DNA of 64,000 nucleotides from Hevea brasiliensis (lineage: Eukaryota > Streptophyta > Magnoliopsida > Malpighiales > Euphorbiaceae), in assembly GCF_030052815.1 (NCBI RefSeq), contig NC_079501.1:43023593-43087592 (forward strand). The letters are read 5' to 3'. The translations under genes were made by a program, and so were the position numbers. Shown one piece after another: positions 48,061 to 59,434 of this stretch (within the stretch, counting starts at the first letter, position 1; each line of letters opens with the position of its first letter). The notes beneath the pieces are model-generated. The model did not search any database, was not told the origin of the DNA, and worked only from the letters and a program-made list of their open reading frames with translations.

Positions 48061-48084
48061 CTTTTGATTTATTATTTTGATTAG
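48061..48084 (+). promoter_or_regulatory. Candidate leader-intron 3' splice site of G
   Basis: A T-rich tract ends in TTTTGATTAG, then AATATGG with the gag ATG at 48088. With the donor at 41484 and H removed, the predicted intron is about 2.7 kb. Confidence 0.48.
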
Positions 48085-48087
48085 AAT

Positions 48088-48598
48088 ATGGACTCCACAT
48101 CACAGAGAGTGGTCGATGAGGAGGTGGAGAGTCATGCTCCATCTATGACTGAGCCAGGAGACAGGAGGGAACCTGCTCCACCAGTACTAGAGGCACCAGC
48201 CACATTTCAACAAATGGCTGAGTTGACAGATGGCTGGAGTAATGCCACCACCACCACCTCCACATCAAAAATACCATTTAGAGAAACTCAGGAAGTTCGA
48301 AGCAGTGGATTTTCTGGGCAAAAGGGAAGATGATTCTGTCACAGCTGAAAACTGGTTGGATAGAACCGGAAGAATCTTGAAACAACTTCACTGTACTCCA
48401 GAATAGAATTTGGAAGCTACTGTATCACTACTACAAGATGATGCATACCAATGGTGGGATACAGTGACTGATGAGGTGCCACTAGAATAAATAAGTTGAG
48501 ATTTCTTTCTCACTGAGTTCAGAAAGAAGTATGTGGGCAGTGTATACCTGGAAGAGAGGAGAAGGGAATTTATTACCCTACGCCAGAGACAGCTGACA
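48088..48598 (+). pseudogene. gag: gag of element G, cut by I
   Basis: MDSTSQRVVDEEVESHAP opens it. After a shortened Pro-rich linker the frame slips near 48240-48280, and the capsid part continues in another frame (LEKLRKFEAVDFLGKREDD, ENWLDRTGRILKQLHCTPE, DAYQWWDTVTDEV, FRKKYVGSVYLEERRREF). Three stops there match Gln, Gln and Trp codons in B or I. It breaks off at RQRQLT where I is inserted; the zinc knuckles and pol must lie beyond base 64000. Confidence 0.85.
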
Positions 48599-48805
48599 TG
48601 TGACACCCCTTACCCGTCTATAGCATAGCCGAGTACGATATGTCACACTGTGTACCGAAACACCCTATTTTATTTCAATCATTTTTATCCTTCCTTATTT
48701 ATTTTTATCATAGTTATGAAGTACAATTTGGTGAAGTATAATTTATTTAAGTTATTTATGGAAAACATCAATTTATTTGAGGTTCAACAAATTTTATAGA
48801 AAATT

Positions 48806-48818
48806 CGGTAAAGTACCG
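48806..48818 (-). promoter_or_regulatory. Terminal LTR hairpin, I
   Basis: On the minus strand CGGTACTTTACCG. Relative to CGGCACTTTGCCG in B, a C-G pair has become T-A. Confidence 0.6.
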
Positions 48819-49224
48819 CCTAAAAATGGAGAAAACATTTCTTTGGAACCTGTGAAAAACACTTCCAAAATTTTTCAATCAATCCCAAACTCCATTTCAT
48901 CAACAAAATCTCAATATTTTTCAATAACATTTCCATTTCTCAATCATTCATCTCATATGATATTCATGTAAAAGTCATAAATAAATATTCACTTTTTTAT
49001 TTATAAACATAATTTCCACTATTTACATTGATAGCAAAATGGATTACATGAGTTTCAATTTCACATGAGAAAGTAAAAGTTAATTACAAAATATCCAAAA
49101 TGAAACCTAGTGTCCTACCAATGCACTGACATCGATGAGGTGACACAGACACTATGCAGAGCTACAGAAGGTCTCACCCAGTCTGTGATCTACTGGGCTC
49201 CTAGTCGGTCTCTCTAGAACCTAC

Positions 49225-49261
49225 GCGTGGCAAAAGCAACGCGCTAAGCAATAATGCTTAG
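49225..49261 (-). promoter_or_regulatory. LTR double hairpin, I
   Basis: On the minus strand: CTAAGCATTATTGCTTAG, then GCGT-T-GC TTTT GC-C-ACGC. Confidence 0.6.
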
Positions 49262-49644
49262 TGGTGCCAATAATAAAATAAATATGCAGTGCATGTTCTG
49301 ATGTCTTATGCAAACAATTTTTCGATCATTATTGATAATCTTATTTATTTGTACTTGTTATATTCATAATTTCATTAAATTTATCCACTCCAATTTTTAG
49401 TTGCCCAAGTAACCTATACTGGATGACTGGACTGGATAAATGGGTAAACTGACACTGGGTATCAAGTACCTCAGGCCATCACACCAACGGTCACATATGT
49501 ATCTCTCGGTGTGCAACAGAACAGCTAATAAGCTGTAATAATATTAGACACAAGGCCAAGTATCATCACAATGTCAGAATGGCTAAAAGACATGAAATCA
49601 CAGAATGACACAATGCCATGTGCAGTACTGCTAACTGAACCCTA

Positions 49645-49656
49645 TTGGCATGCCAA
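49645..49656 (-). promoter_or_regulatory. Conserved palindrome TTGGCATGCCAA, I
   Basis: Identical core, with flanks GGATAGG and TAGGGTTCAG (minus strand). Confidence 0.6.
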
Positions 49657-51752
49657 CCTATCCAAACTAATCTTACTAGGTGTACTAGGGCATGTTACAC
49701 TTTTAAATTGTACAATTCTTGAAATTTAAGTTTAGGTGTTACTATTCATTTTATTAGTCAACTAAAATGTTGACTTTTGCATAGACAATAGGTACATTGG
49801 TTCTAATACTCCCAACATACCACATTTTTCATTCTAAAATTGTTGGTATTGGTTGCCAATACCATTTCTAAGCTTAGTGTTAGTTATTCAAAATTTCAGA
49901 TTTCAAGCCTCATATTTACTGTTCCATTAGTCATTTGTACAGTAGGAATTTGGCAAAATTGTCTTCATGAAAGTTGTTCCTTATTTTGTCTAGTTATATT
50001 TTCTTTTTAGAATCACTCCATTTGGAGTTTTGTAGTTCAAGTTATGAACTAAACACCATAACTGGCCGGATTGGACAGAATCCAAAATTCTGGGCAAAAC
50101 TGGTTCTGCCAGATTTGGTAACCTAAGTTTGGTTGGCAATTTGACTAGGTTATGATCATAATTTGGATTTGTTTTCTTCATGAAAGTTATAGGTATATAT
50201 CTTAGCTTTCTTCTGGTAAAATTTCAGGTCAATTAAACCTTTCTACACTGAGTTATGACCAAATGAATAAACACTGTTCATTTGGTCATTTTGCCCAGGC
50301 AGAATGCAGGTCCTCTGGATTAGGGAAATTTTTAGGTCAACTTGGTTTGGTTTTCTGGGCAAGATTTCTATACCAAAGTTGTGCCATTATGTGTCTAGTT
50401 TCATGTCGAATTAGCCTTGCACCAATTAAACCTCTACAATTCCATTTATAATTGCCCAAACCTACTAGACTCATGCTTAATCCTATAGGTCAGCCAAGGC
50501 AGCTCACCCGTACACAAATGCCAAGCCTCAACTCACTTCATTTCCTCATCACACACATTCAAATCGCCACTAATTGACCATTACAGGGTTAATGAACCAT
50601 CACATAAGCAAACCCTAGAATTGTTCAAGTGTCCAATTTTTTTTCATTTCCCACATGCACAATTCTTGCATTTCATTTACTCAATTATGTTCAATCCCTC
50701 ATCCACTACCAAAGGCTGCTCATAACCATTTTTCTATCAACCAAAATCATCAAACCCTAGCTAACCCTAGCTGCCAAAATTGTAAGGTGCACACACACAC
50801 ATTTTTATTTTATTTTCTTACCTTTCTTACACAATTCATGCCCTTAAACATGAATTAAAGCAAAAGGAACTAAGATTGGACACTAACATTGAATGGAGCA
50901 GAATTTCAAACTAATTAAACTTGCTCTTTCCTTCCTCTTTTGGCTGCCTAGAGGATGTTCAAGTTGCTAGGTTAATTTTTTATGAAGCTAGGTAAGGGTT
51001 TCAAGTGAGATTTGGTGAGGTTGGGAGCTTGGGTGAGCTTTCATGGAGGAAATGGCTATGGGAGAAGAGGGAGACGGCTGGTCTTTAGTTTGGTGAAGAA
51101 ATAGATTTTTTTTTCTTTTTTTGGTGTTATTTATCTTCTTTTATTACTTACTTAAGTGATGCTTTAATGTGATTGGTGGGAATTCCTTTAAAAGATATTA
51201 TATGATGTCAAAATTGACACTAAATCTCATTTTCTTTTCTTTTCTTCTCTACTCATTTTCAATTTAATTTTTTCTATATTTATTCACATTTTATGTCATA
51301 ATAATTTGTTTACTTAACTGGAAAAGTCGGCCAAAAATCATCCATGACGACGAAATGACCAAAATGCCCTCCGTTTGGCTTATTGAGGCAAAATTATCTA
51401 TACCTATTGAAAAATTTTCCTAAGCATTTTCATGGCATTCTAATGCCATAGGAACCTCAATAACCCTTCTCTAGAGTTCAAAAAATTATTTTATGAATTT
51501 CCCCCTAGTCTAGGGCTCCTAGTTGCCAGAACCGCAACTTCCCACTGGGTTACCCATCACTAGGGCACCGGCTCATTTAACTTAGCTGTATTTTATTTCT
51601 AAAATTTTTCCTAAATTTTTCTTATTAATATTTGAGTTAATTATGGCTCCTCACTTTAGTTTAAATATTTTTTCCGGTGTTCTAGCTGTCTGGACCGACA
51701 CTGGTCACCGAAACAGTAGAATGTACGGAGTTGCTACAAGGAGGGTGTTATA

Positions 51753-51790
51753 ACTCTTCCCCTCTAATTTAAATTTCATCCTCCAAATTT
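51753..51790 (-). promoter_or_regulatory. Polypurine tract and pre-PPT hairpin of I
   Basis: ACTCTTCCCCTCTAATTT is AGAGGGGAAGAGT on the minus strand. AAATTTCATCCTCCAAATTT is the hairpin with one stem mismatch. Confidence 0.8.
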
Positions 51791-52479
51791 ACCTGATGTA
51801 AACAGTTGAGGGAACTATTGTCTCATCGTCTCTTCACTTTCTCAAGTTGCGTCCTCGTTGTTGTGGTGCCTCCAAAGCACTTTCATCAGTGGAATCTGGT
51901 TATTCCTCAACTCTTTCACTTCCCCAGCTAGGATCCGTATGGGTTCTTCTTCATATGTCAAATCCGATTGTACTTCAATTTCTTCCATGGAGATGACATG
52001 TGAAGGAACACATTGTGGATCTTGTCCAGCTCTGGTGGTAAAGCTAGCCAGTAGGCTACTAGTCCCACATGTTCAATGACTTCATATGGGCCAATGAACC
52101 TAGGGCTTAATTTACCTTTTCTTCCAAACCTCAGTACCTTCTTCCATGGTGATACCCTGAGGAACACTTTGTCACCAACCGCATATTCCATTTCTTTTCT
52201 CTTCAGGTCGGTATAGGATTTCTGTCTGTCTGAGGCAACCTTCAGATTGGCTTTGATTAGCTTTACTTTCTCCTCAGTCTGTTTCACCAGGTCTGGCCCT
52301 ACCAATTTATCTTCACCTAATTCAGTCCAGGACACTGGAGTTCTACATTTCCTCCCATACAGTGCTTCATACGGGGCCATTTGGATACTAGCTTGGTAGC
52401 TATTTTTGTATGCAAATTCTGCCAGTGGGAGGTATCTATCCCAACTTCCCTCAAACTCAATGACACAACTCCTCAGCAT
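51791..52479 (-). pseudogene. Integrase C-terminus and chromodomain of element I
   Basis: An open stretch on the minus strand (52479-51958) reads MLRSCVIEFEGSWDRYLP, AYKNSYQASIQMAPYEALYG (catalytic Glu), CRTPVSWTELGEDKLVGP, VGDKVFLRVSPWKKVLRFG, KLSPRFIGPYEVIEHVG, LPPELDKIHNVF. It lost about 30 bp where relatives have SMLRRYRSDPS, so the next motif (SPWKKLKYN) is out of frame. The chromodomain remnant (about 51950-51800) is broken by stops. Confidence 0.88.
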
Positions 52480-52827
52480 ATCCTCAAGGACCTAGATTAC
52501 TCTTTCTGATTGCCCATCCGTCTGAGGATGGAAAGCTGTGCTGAAGTGGAGTTGTGTACCCAAGGATTGATGTAATTACTTCCAAAATCTCGATGTAAAC
52601 CTGGGGTCTCGATCAAATATAATGGAAAGTGGAATTCCATGCAGTCTAACTATCTCACTGATATACAATTCTGCTAACTTCTCGAATGAGTAGTCAGTCC
52701 TTACTGGCAGAAAGTGTGCTGACTTCATCAATCTATCTACTATCACCCATACTGCATCATGCTTCTTTTGGGTGAGAGGTAGACCACTTACAAAATCCAT
52801 GGTGACCCGACCCCATTTCCATTCAAG
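52480..52827 (-). pseudogene. Integrase catalytic core of element I, cut by J
   Basis: On the minus strand, immediately after the J insertion point: [18 protein letters not shown] (first Asp), [31 protein letters not shown] (second Asp), then a stop, [17 protein letters not shown], a stop, and LEDML. At the site of the B intron, I runs directly from VI(stop)V into LEDML with no insertion. The upstream half lies at 60132-60449 beyond J. Confidence 0.88.
52823..52827 (+). repeat. Target-site duplication of J, left (TCAAG)
   Basis: TCAAG recurs at 60127-60131. Across J, I integrase reads continuously and matches the corresponding stretch of B. Confidence 0.95.
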
Positions 52828-53708
52828 TGTAACACCCCTAAGTTCGGTAGTGCATTCTACTGCTCCAGTGACCAGTGCTGTCCGGACAGCTAGGATGCCT
52901 ATAACCGTACTTCGATACGAGTGAGGAGACATAAAATAATGAAATACAAGAAAATAAAGTACAAGAAAAATAAAGGAAAAATGATAGCAAAGAAATGTAA
53001 CCAAGTTAAGCGAGCTGGGAAACCTAGCGATGGGTGACCGCACCGGGAAGTCACGACGTGGACCGTTGACTAGCCCTGGACTACAGGGAACCCTGGAAAA
53101 CATTTTTAGGACTTGAATAGAACCTTATTGAAGAATAAATATCATTAGAAAGATCAAAGAAAAATTGAATAATTAGTACAAAGAAAAGTGAGAAATCGAA
53201 AAACGGACAAAACCCGGTATTACCGAAAAATCGAGAATGCAACCCGAACAGGGGCATTATGGTCATTTGACATCCCGAATTGTCTTTTGACCTAAATGTC
53301 CATTAAAAATAAATAGTATTACACTTAGAAAATAAAATGAAAAATTAATTTGGTGGTACCTAAAGTAAATAGCTAAAATCATGGGTTAATGTGGAATAAA
53401 TGAACAATTAGCTTATTATATGATTATTTGGAGTTAGTGGACCATTAAAGGATTAATTAAACCCATAATGGGGCAGGTGTAAGTCCACTATATCCAGCAG
53501 AATATTCATCTTCCTCACTTGGTCCTCCCAAGCCGAATTGAAGAAGAAAAATCCTCCATGGCCATTTTTCAATCAAGCTCCATGCACTCCTCCATTTCAA
53601 CTCCAATCACCTAGGGTTCTTCATTAAAGTTTGTCTACTCATCAAAAGGAAGAGTTTGATACCAAATTTGAGAAGTTTAAGCAAGGTTTAACAAGCTTCA
53701 ACCATAAG

Positions 53709-53716
53709 GTAAGTTA
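53709..53716 (+). promoter_or_regulatory. Candidate leader-intron 5' splice site of J
   Basis: ATAAG|GTAAGTTAG lies about 880 bp into the LTR. Paired with the AG at 57120 it gives a 3412-nt intron. Confidence 0.5.
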
Positions 53717-55783
53717 GTATTTTTGAAGATAGCTTTGTTAAGTTTTGTGTGCATGTTATGGGTGTTGGATTTGTGAAGAAAATTTTTGAGTTTGAAGAGT
53801 TATTGTTGTGTTCATTTTGGACAGCTATGGAGTCATGTAGTTGATGAAATAATTGTGCATATATTTGATGAGAAATGGTTTTGATCATGATGATTTAATA
53901 ACCTAGTGAATTACTTCATATTTATATGGTGATTTTTGGCACTTGGATGGGAATTGATGAATTGTAGGACAATTTGGTGTTGAAGAAGATTTTCGGCAGC
54001 TTGGGGACACTTGAATAAATGTATGTATTCATGGAAGTGTTGGCAGAATATTGACATAGAAGGATTGATGGATATGTATATGAACTTGTTGTGTAAAGTA
54101 TATGCAAAAATTTGTAATGGTTAGGTGTGTATGTGATTGTACTTAGAACTTGTAAATTGAGTGTTAATTGGTGTATTGAGGATAATTGTAATCTGCCCAA
54201 AATGATGTTAATGTAAAGGGGAATGTGTTTTTGGTAATGTACCAAAACAGATTTGGTAGGGAAGTAAACATATTGCAAGGTAAATGTGTGTGATTGATGT
54301 GTGTTAAGTAAAGTAACCAAGGACAGTGTACATTTTAGCTAATAAGTTTAAATGTGTAACCTCAATTGGTATGAGACCAATTGGAGGTGAAACTAGGCAC
54401 AAAATGTGCCAACTTTCATTGAGAAAACATACCAAAATTCTGCTTGGAAGGTGACCTAAGAAAATGACCAATTCGGATTAGGTGCAATTAGGACCTGAAA
54501 AATGACCAATTGGGCAGCAGTGAGTGTTTAGGCCATAACTCACTCAAAACAGGTCCAATTGACCTGAAATTTTAACCATGAATAGCTAAGACCCATACCT
54601 ACAAGTCTTATGAAGAGACCAAAACCCAGAAATGACCATAAGCAAGTCAAACAACTTGCACAAGTTCGGGTCCAAAAACTGGCCGAACCAAAGTTGACCA
54701 AATTGACCAAAAAAATGACCTAATTTGATGCCATTTGACCAGCAATAGTATAATGACCATAACTTGGTCTACTTAACTCGGAACGACCTAAAATTTTTCA
54801 CCGCGGTCCATAAGACATAGATCTACAAGTTTGTAGTTTTGACCGAAACCCGAAAACCGAGGGAACTAGGTCGTCCGGCTAGGTCAAACTAGTATTCCGG
54901 AATCCAACAAGTTGCATTAAAATGCACTAAACAAGGAAACGAGTTTGGTAAAACGTACCAACCCTAAAATACTATCGAATATGACATATTGATAACGTTA
55001 AGACCTAATTTACCTAGAACACATTGAGGGTCGATATATGGGTTGATTAAGCAAACAAAGGTATTCAGTGAATTGTTTATCGAACATTATTGTTAGAGGC
55101 AAATTAAACTAGCACTGAGACACTTCAAATTGTGTTTCTCAGTTACTAAAGACTCAGGGAAAGGGAAGGAAACACTGAGTCCAGACCAGGAAGACAGTCA
55201 TCGAAGGTTTGTGCACAACAACTGTTTCTTTTGAATTTTTCAACTGAAATAAATATTGACTATTTGTACATTATTTTTTTAAATTGTGGAAATGTGTTTG
55301 ATGGACACTTATTGATTGAAAAACATTGTGAATGGTTTGAAACTGTGAAAAATTGTTTGAATGATATTGATGGATACTTATTGATTGAAAAGCACTGTAA
55401 ATGGTTTTTGTGGAAATTGAAGTGAATTACGAATTGTGTTGCCATTTTGTGAATGAAATTATAACTTTGGAAATTTATTGGATTCTTACGGATCATTTGA
55501 ATAAAATGTTTGGAATTGTTTTGACTCACAATTGGCATGACACTGATACTATGTTCCTCCTCCATTAATGGGGTGAGTGTGATTATTCCTCCCTCTTTGA
55601 CTTATCAGTCTAGGGTGAGTATGATTATGTTCCTCCCTCTTGACTTCCCAGTCTGAGGTGAGTGTGGATGAGTTCTCATTATATAGCTAGCTTCCTCCCT
55701 CATTGATTTCGATTATTGGGGTGAGTATGTCTTGTCATGGTGTACAACACGGCGTGTACAGAAAAAATTGTGTCATGGCTTAA

Positions 55784-56074
55784 ATTGTGATATTGATTGG
55801 CAACACTGTATTCTTTAGTTATTTGATCGAATTGTGTTATTGATTTGCAAAATGATATTATTCAGTTATTTGATCAAATTGTGTTATTGATTTTCAAAAC
55901 GATATTATTCAGTTATTTGATCGAATTGTGTTATTGATTTGCAAAACGATATTATTCAGTTATTTGATCGAATTGTGTTATTGATTTGCAAAACGATGTT
56001 ATTCAGTAATTTGATCAAATTGTGAATGAATTGGCAACACTGTATTATTAAATTATTTGACTAAATTGTGTTAT
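55784..56074 (+). repeat. 47-bp minisatellite in J
   Basis: Four close units (55831-56018) and degenerate ones on both sides, each with ATTGTGTTATTGATTTGCAA and TATTATTCAGTTATTTGATC. Confidence 0.9.
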
Positions 56075-56293
56075 TATGCGATTTGATAATTTGTGAAATG
56101 GAGTTTAAATTCTTATTGACAATTATTGTCTTTTGAATTTAACTATGTTTCGATTACTGAGATTTAATGTGATATTGTGTTAAATTCTTTATGACATTTA
56201 TTGTCTTGAATTTAATTATGGTTTTACGTATCCATCATTTATTTGAATTATGAATTGCGATTTAAACTTGTATTTGGTTAATGTTGTGCACCA

Positions 56294-56332
56294 CTGAGAC
56301 ATTGTCTCAGCGATAGCTTTTTATTGCTGTCG
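56294..56332 (+). promoter_or_regulatory. LTR double hairpin, J 5' LTR
   Basis: CTGAGACATTGTCTCAG: relative to CTGAGT...ACTCAG both sides of the stem have changed together. Then GCGATAGC...GCTGTCG. Confidence 0.65.
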
Positions 56333-56963
56333 TAGATAGAGAGACAGAGCAGTATGAGACTAGGCATATACATCCAAATGAGGGATTACAGTATAATGAG
56401 TATACCAATATTTTGCATTTTGTAATCAGAATGTATGACCTTTGTATGTACATTTTGTTTTTGGTTTTGAGCAGTTATAAATTCAAATCGTACCTTGAAG
56501 TTGTAAAATAATTATGAGTTGTTTTGACTTGTAAAAATTGTATTATATTTCCTTATCTCAGACTTTGAAAAATTTCTATGGAATTGAGTTGAAAAATTTC
56601 TATGGAATTGAGTTGATAAATTGTTGTGTTGAGAAACGTATTGGAGTTGAGATTTGAAAATATATTGAAGTGTGCTTTTTACAGGTTTTCTGAAGAACTG
56701 TTTTGTCCAAAATACAGATGGCACTCTGCCAAAATTTTTACAGAAATTCCAAATAAATTAAATGAGTTGGTTGTTTCACTTCAGTTCACCAAAGTTTTTA
56801 ATACCTGTAAATAGTGCTCACCACTGTAAAAGAAGTAAGAAAAGTTTTTAAAATCCCTTGTAGTGTATTTAATGGATTATCAGTAGACGGAGTTGGTAAT
56901 TCATTAGGTATACTACGGGATCATGTTATGCCTCACAGAGGGGTAGGGTGTGACATGTTTTAG

Positions 56964-56975
56964 TGGTATCAGAGC
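56964..56975 (+). promoter_or_regulatory. Primer binding site of J
   Basis: TGGTATCAGAGC, exact, 8 nt after the LTR. Confidence 0.9.
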
Positions 56976-57100
56976 AAAGTTTTTAAATTCTATTTTCACC
57001 TGTTATTTGAATATTCTTTCTTCATTGTACAACTGCTCAAAAATCATTGTTTGATACATACAGTACATTACAATATAAATATGCACTAACGAGAGGAAAT

Positions 57101-57120
57101 CTCATTGTATTATTGTTCAG
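57101..57120 (+). promoter_or_regulatory. Candidate leader-intron 3' splice site of J
   Basis: CTCATTGTATTATTGTTCAG is a good plant acceptor, 25 nt before the gag ATG at 57146. Confidence 0.5.
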
Positions 57121-57145
57121 GAGATCTAAAATCCTCGCATTGACT

Positions 57146-58393
57146 ATGGAAGAGGGTGATCGTTCAGTCGATCAATTTATTGAGGCTGAGGTGCAAGGGG
57201 ATGCCCCAGCCATACATAATGTTAGTGGTTCAGCAGCACCAGCCCCTACAGTATCGCAGTTTCCTGCTCAATTCGCTCAGCAGATGGCTACAAAGTTCCA
57301 ACAAATGGCTGGTAATGTGCCTACTCAAGTCCCGACATGCACACGGTGGTACAACCACGATCTCGCTTGACAATATGACAAAATGATGAAATATTGGGCT
57401 ACAGATTTCAATGGGACTTTAGATCCTCTAGATGCAGAACAGTGTTTAGAAAGGATTGATAGGGTATTCAAGAAACTGACCGCATGCAGGAGCTTAGATT
57501 TGAATACTCGAGATCTTTGCTGTGGGGATGCTTATGACTAGTGGAAAACCATTCCCCACAGTCTGGTAGAACCTGCAGTGCTAACATGGAATGACTTCCT
57601 TAGGGAATTCAGGCAAAAATATGTCCCTGATGCTTATGTAGACCAGAAGCTGCAAGAGTTCCTAAGTATGAAACAGGGGAGCAGATCAGTGGCTGAATAT
57701 GAAAGGGAATTTTTTCGCCTGAGCCATTATGCAGTAAGTCTACTTTCTACCAGTAGGGAGAGATGTAAGAGGTTTGAAACCGGCCTGAAGCCTAGTATCA
57801 GAGTACAAGTGATCGGCTTCAAACATAACAACTTCTCTGAACTTATTTCTCAAGCACTAGAATTAGAAAGAATTGAATCTGAAGTGGCTCTTGAGAAAAA
57901 GAAATCAGAGAAGACGGAAAAAGAGGGAAAGTCAGCAGAACAGAGTTCTAGTGGTCCTACTGGAAAGAGGAAAAACTTTGGGGGATACGACAGAGATAGT
58001 AAGAAGTCCGGTAGAGATAGATCTTTTAGACAGAAACCACCTCGATTGGATCAGCAAACTCAACAGAAACCCAGGAATGCGCTGTCAGATCGACTTTGTG
58101 AAACTTGTGGTAAACCACATAGTGGGGTATGTTATAGAGCCATAGGAGCATGTTTTAACTGTGGAGAGACTGGCCATTTTGCTAGGGATTGTGTAAATCC
58201 AGGTCATTCTGGATCATTTACTACACCGAAGGGATCAACCCAAGTTTCTACCCCAAATAGTTCACCATCAGTTAGTAGAGGCAGAGGTAGAGGTAGGGGC
58301 AGTACACCTAGAAGTCAAAGTACTGTGAATCAGCCAGAACAAAGTGATGCTTCAGCTGGAAAATACGCTATACAGCAGAGAGAAGAGGCTTAG
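57146..58393 (+). pseudogene. gag: gag of element J, nearly open
   Basis: From ATG 57146 (MEEGDRSVDQFIEAEVQG) the frame runs to 58393 with only two internal stops, TGA at 57368 (CGA in A) and TAG at 57539 (TGG, Trp, in A). The capsid region is complete (LTWNDFLREFRQKYVPDAYV, MKQGSRSVAEYEREFFRLSH, RCKRFETGLKPSIRVQVIGF). Two knuckles follow, CETCGKPHSGVC and CFNCGETGHFARDC, the second canonical. A short stretch near 57480-57520 is out of frame between two compensating indels. This is the best-kept gag in the window although the element has no pol. Confidence 0.9.
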
Positions 58394-58570
58394 ACTTTTG
58401 ACATTATTGCTGGTACCTTCTCAATTAGCAACTAAGATATATATATGTATTGTTTGACCTGTAGTTTGCATACTTTTATGTTAGTGTTAGAACTACATGT
58501 TCTATTGTTATTCCTTTACAGGGGAATAAATTTTGATGCATTAGTGATTAGTCCTTAAGATAAGGATTGT
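58394..58570 (+). pseudogene. Protease remnant of element J
   Basis: After the stop ending gag, the text still aligns with the start of protease in A (GTFSI, then a worn active-site region where A has FDPSSTHSY, then LVISP). It breaks off about 60 codons in, at the point where the pol-less module begins. Several stops; not functional. Confidence 0.65.
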
Positions 58571-59434
58571 GATAATAAGTGAAATTAGTTTTGAAAGAGT
58601 TTATCGGCGAAAAGTATTTTCTAACACACCATAAATTATAAAGCTAATTAGTGAGCCTACTTAATGTAAGGCAAGAGGACGTAAAAGTAAGATGCAGTAA
58701 TGGAATTGCTCTTGATAAGGGCAAGGAGGTTACTGTTAGAAATTGCTAATGGATATTGTAATCAGAATAAGATTTGAATATCAGTGAATTCAAAAAGGAT
58801 AAAAGATAGGAAAATTTGATCTATTGGGATGTATCGTAGTAACTATGTAATGTTCTTGATGTTTATACCGTAGTGCAGATTCTGATCGACTTGAGATTAT
58901 TGTGTAGAGCTACGTACTCCCCGATAGTATACCTAGCTAAGAATAGTTACCAACGGCATCTGTTTTGGTATAGTTATGCCAGGACAGAATTTAATTGTTA
59001 GAAATAAGTTTGAAAATCCTACTTAGGGATCTAAAACTTAAAAGTTAGAATATCGAAAGGTTATAGTTCAGTACAAAAAAGAAGTAAGTTATAGAATATT
59101 GACAGATAAAAAGAGTTATGGAAGTAGAGATTTGAACAGTTGATTCATATATAACAAAGAAATATTACGAATGTGAGGAAGACTATGGATTAGAATGGTC
59201 AGAGGACCCATGACTGATGAGTGATTCTAACATGACCTCAAGGGTCATTCAAGAAGCAACGTGAACCGAAATATTAGACAGCATAATAGTAAGAGGAGAT
59301 TGGTGTTATCCTAACAAATTAAACATTGTATTAGATTGTTAAAAGACTTATACAAATTTGAGAAAAAGAAGATTATATGATCGTATAGAAAGGAGAAAAT
59401 AAACGTATGGCTATTGTAAGATGGCTATTGGGTA
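58571..59434 (+). mobile_element. Non-coding module of J in place of pol
   Basis: About 0.86 kb with no reading frame of note and no pol motif. It is collinear with the reverse complement of C (about 28800-29340). It is A-rich and not visibly repetitive. C and J keep it between protease remnant and polypurine tract, so it belonged to their common ancestor. Confidence 0.72.

Larger units (their letters stand above)
48599..51752 (-). repeat. Element I 3' LTR
   Basis: TGTGACACCCC to GGAGGGTGTTATA, 3154 bp, aligned with B in reverse. It holds a GTTAGTG donor-like site at 50881-50887 (minus strand, preceded by AAT instead of AG) and the palindrome at 49645-49656. Confidence 0.92.
52828..56955 (+). 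repeat. Element J 5' LTR
   Basis: TGTAACACCCCTAAGTTCG to GGTAGGGTGTGACA; matches solo LTR H. Terminal hairpin TGGCACTCTGCCA is at 56719-56731. Confidence 0.93.

Noticed and set aside
55231..55425. Duplicated 60-70 bp motif with TTATTGATTGAAAA(A/G)CA in J
   Set aside because: A local tandem duplication inside the LTR, with a short chance frame; no further meaning seen.
55784..56074. Evenly spaced 47-bp repeats resembling a CRISPR array
   Set aside because: Units are contiguous with no unique spacers, lie in a plant LTR, and also occur in H. It is a minisatellite.
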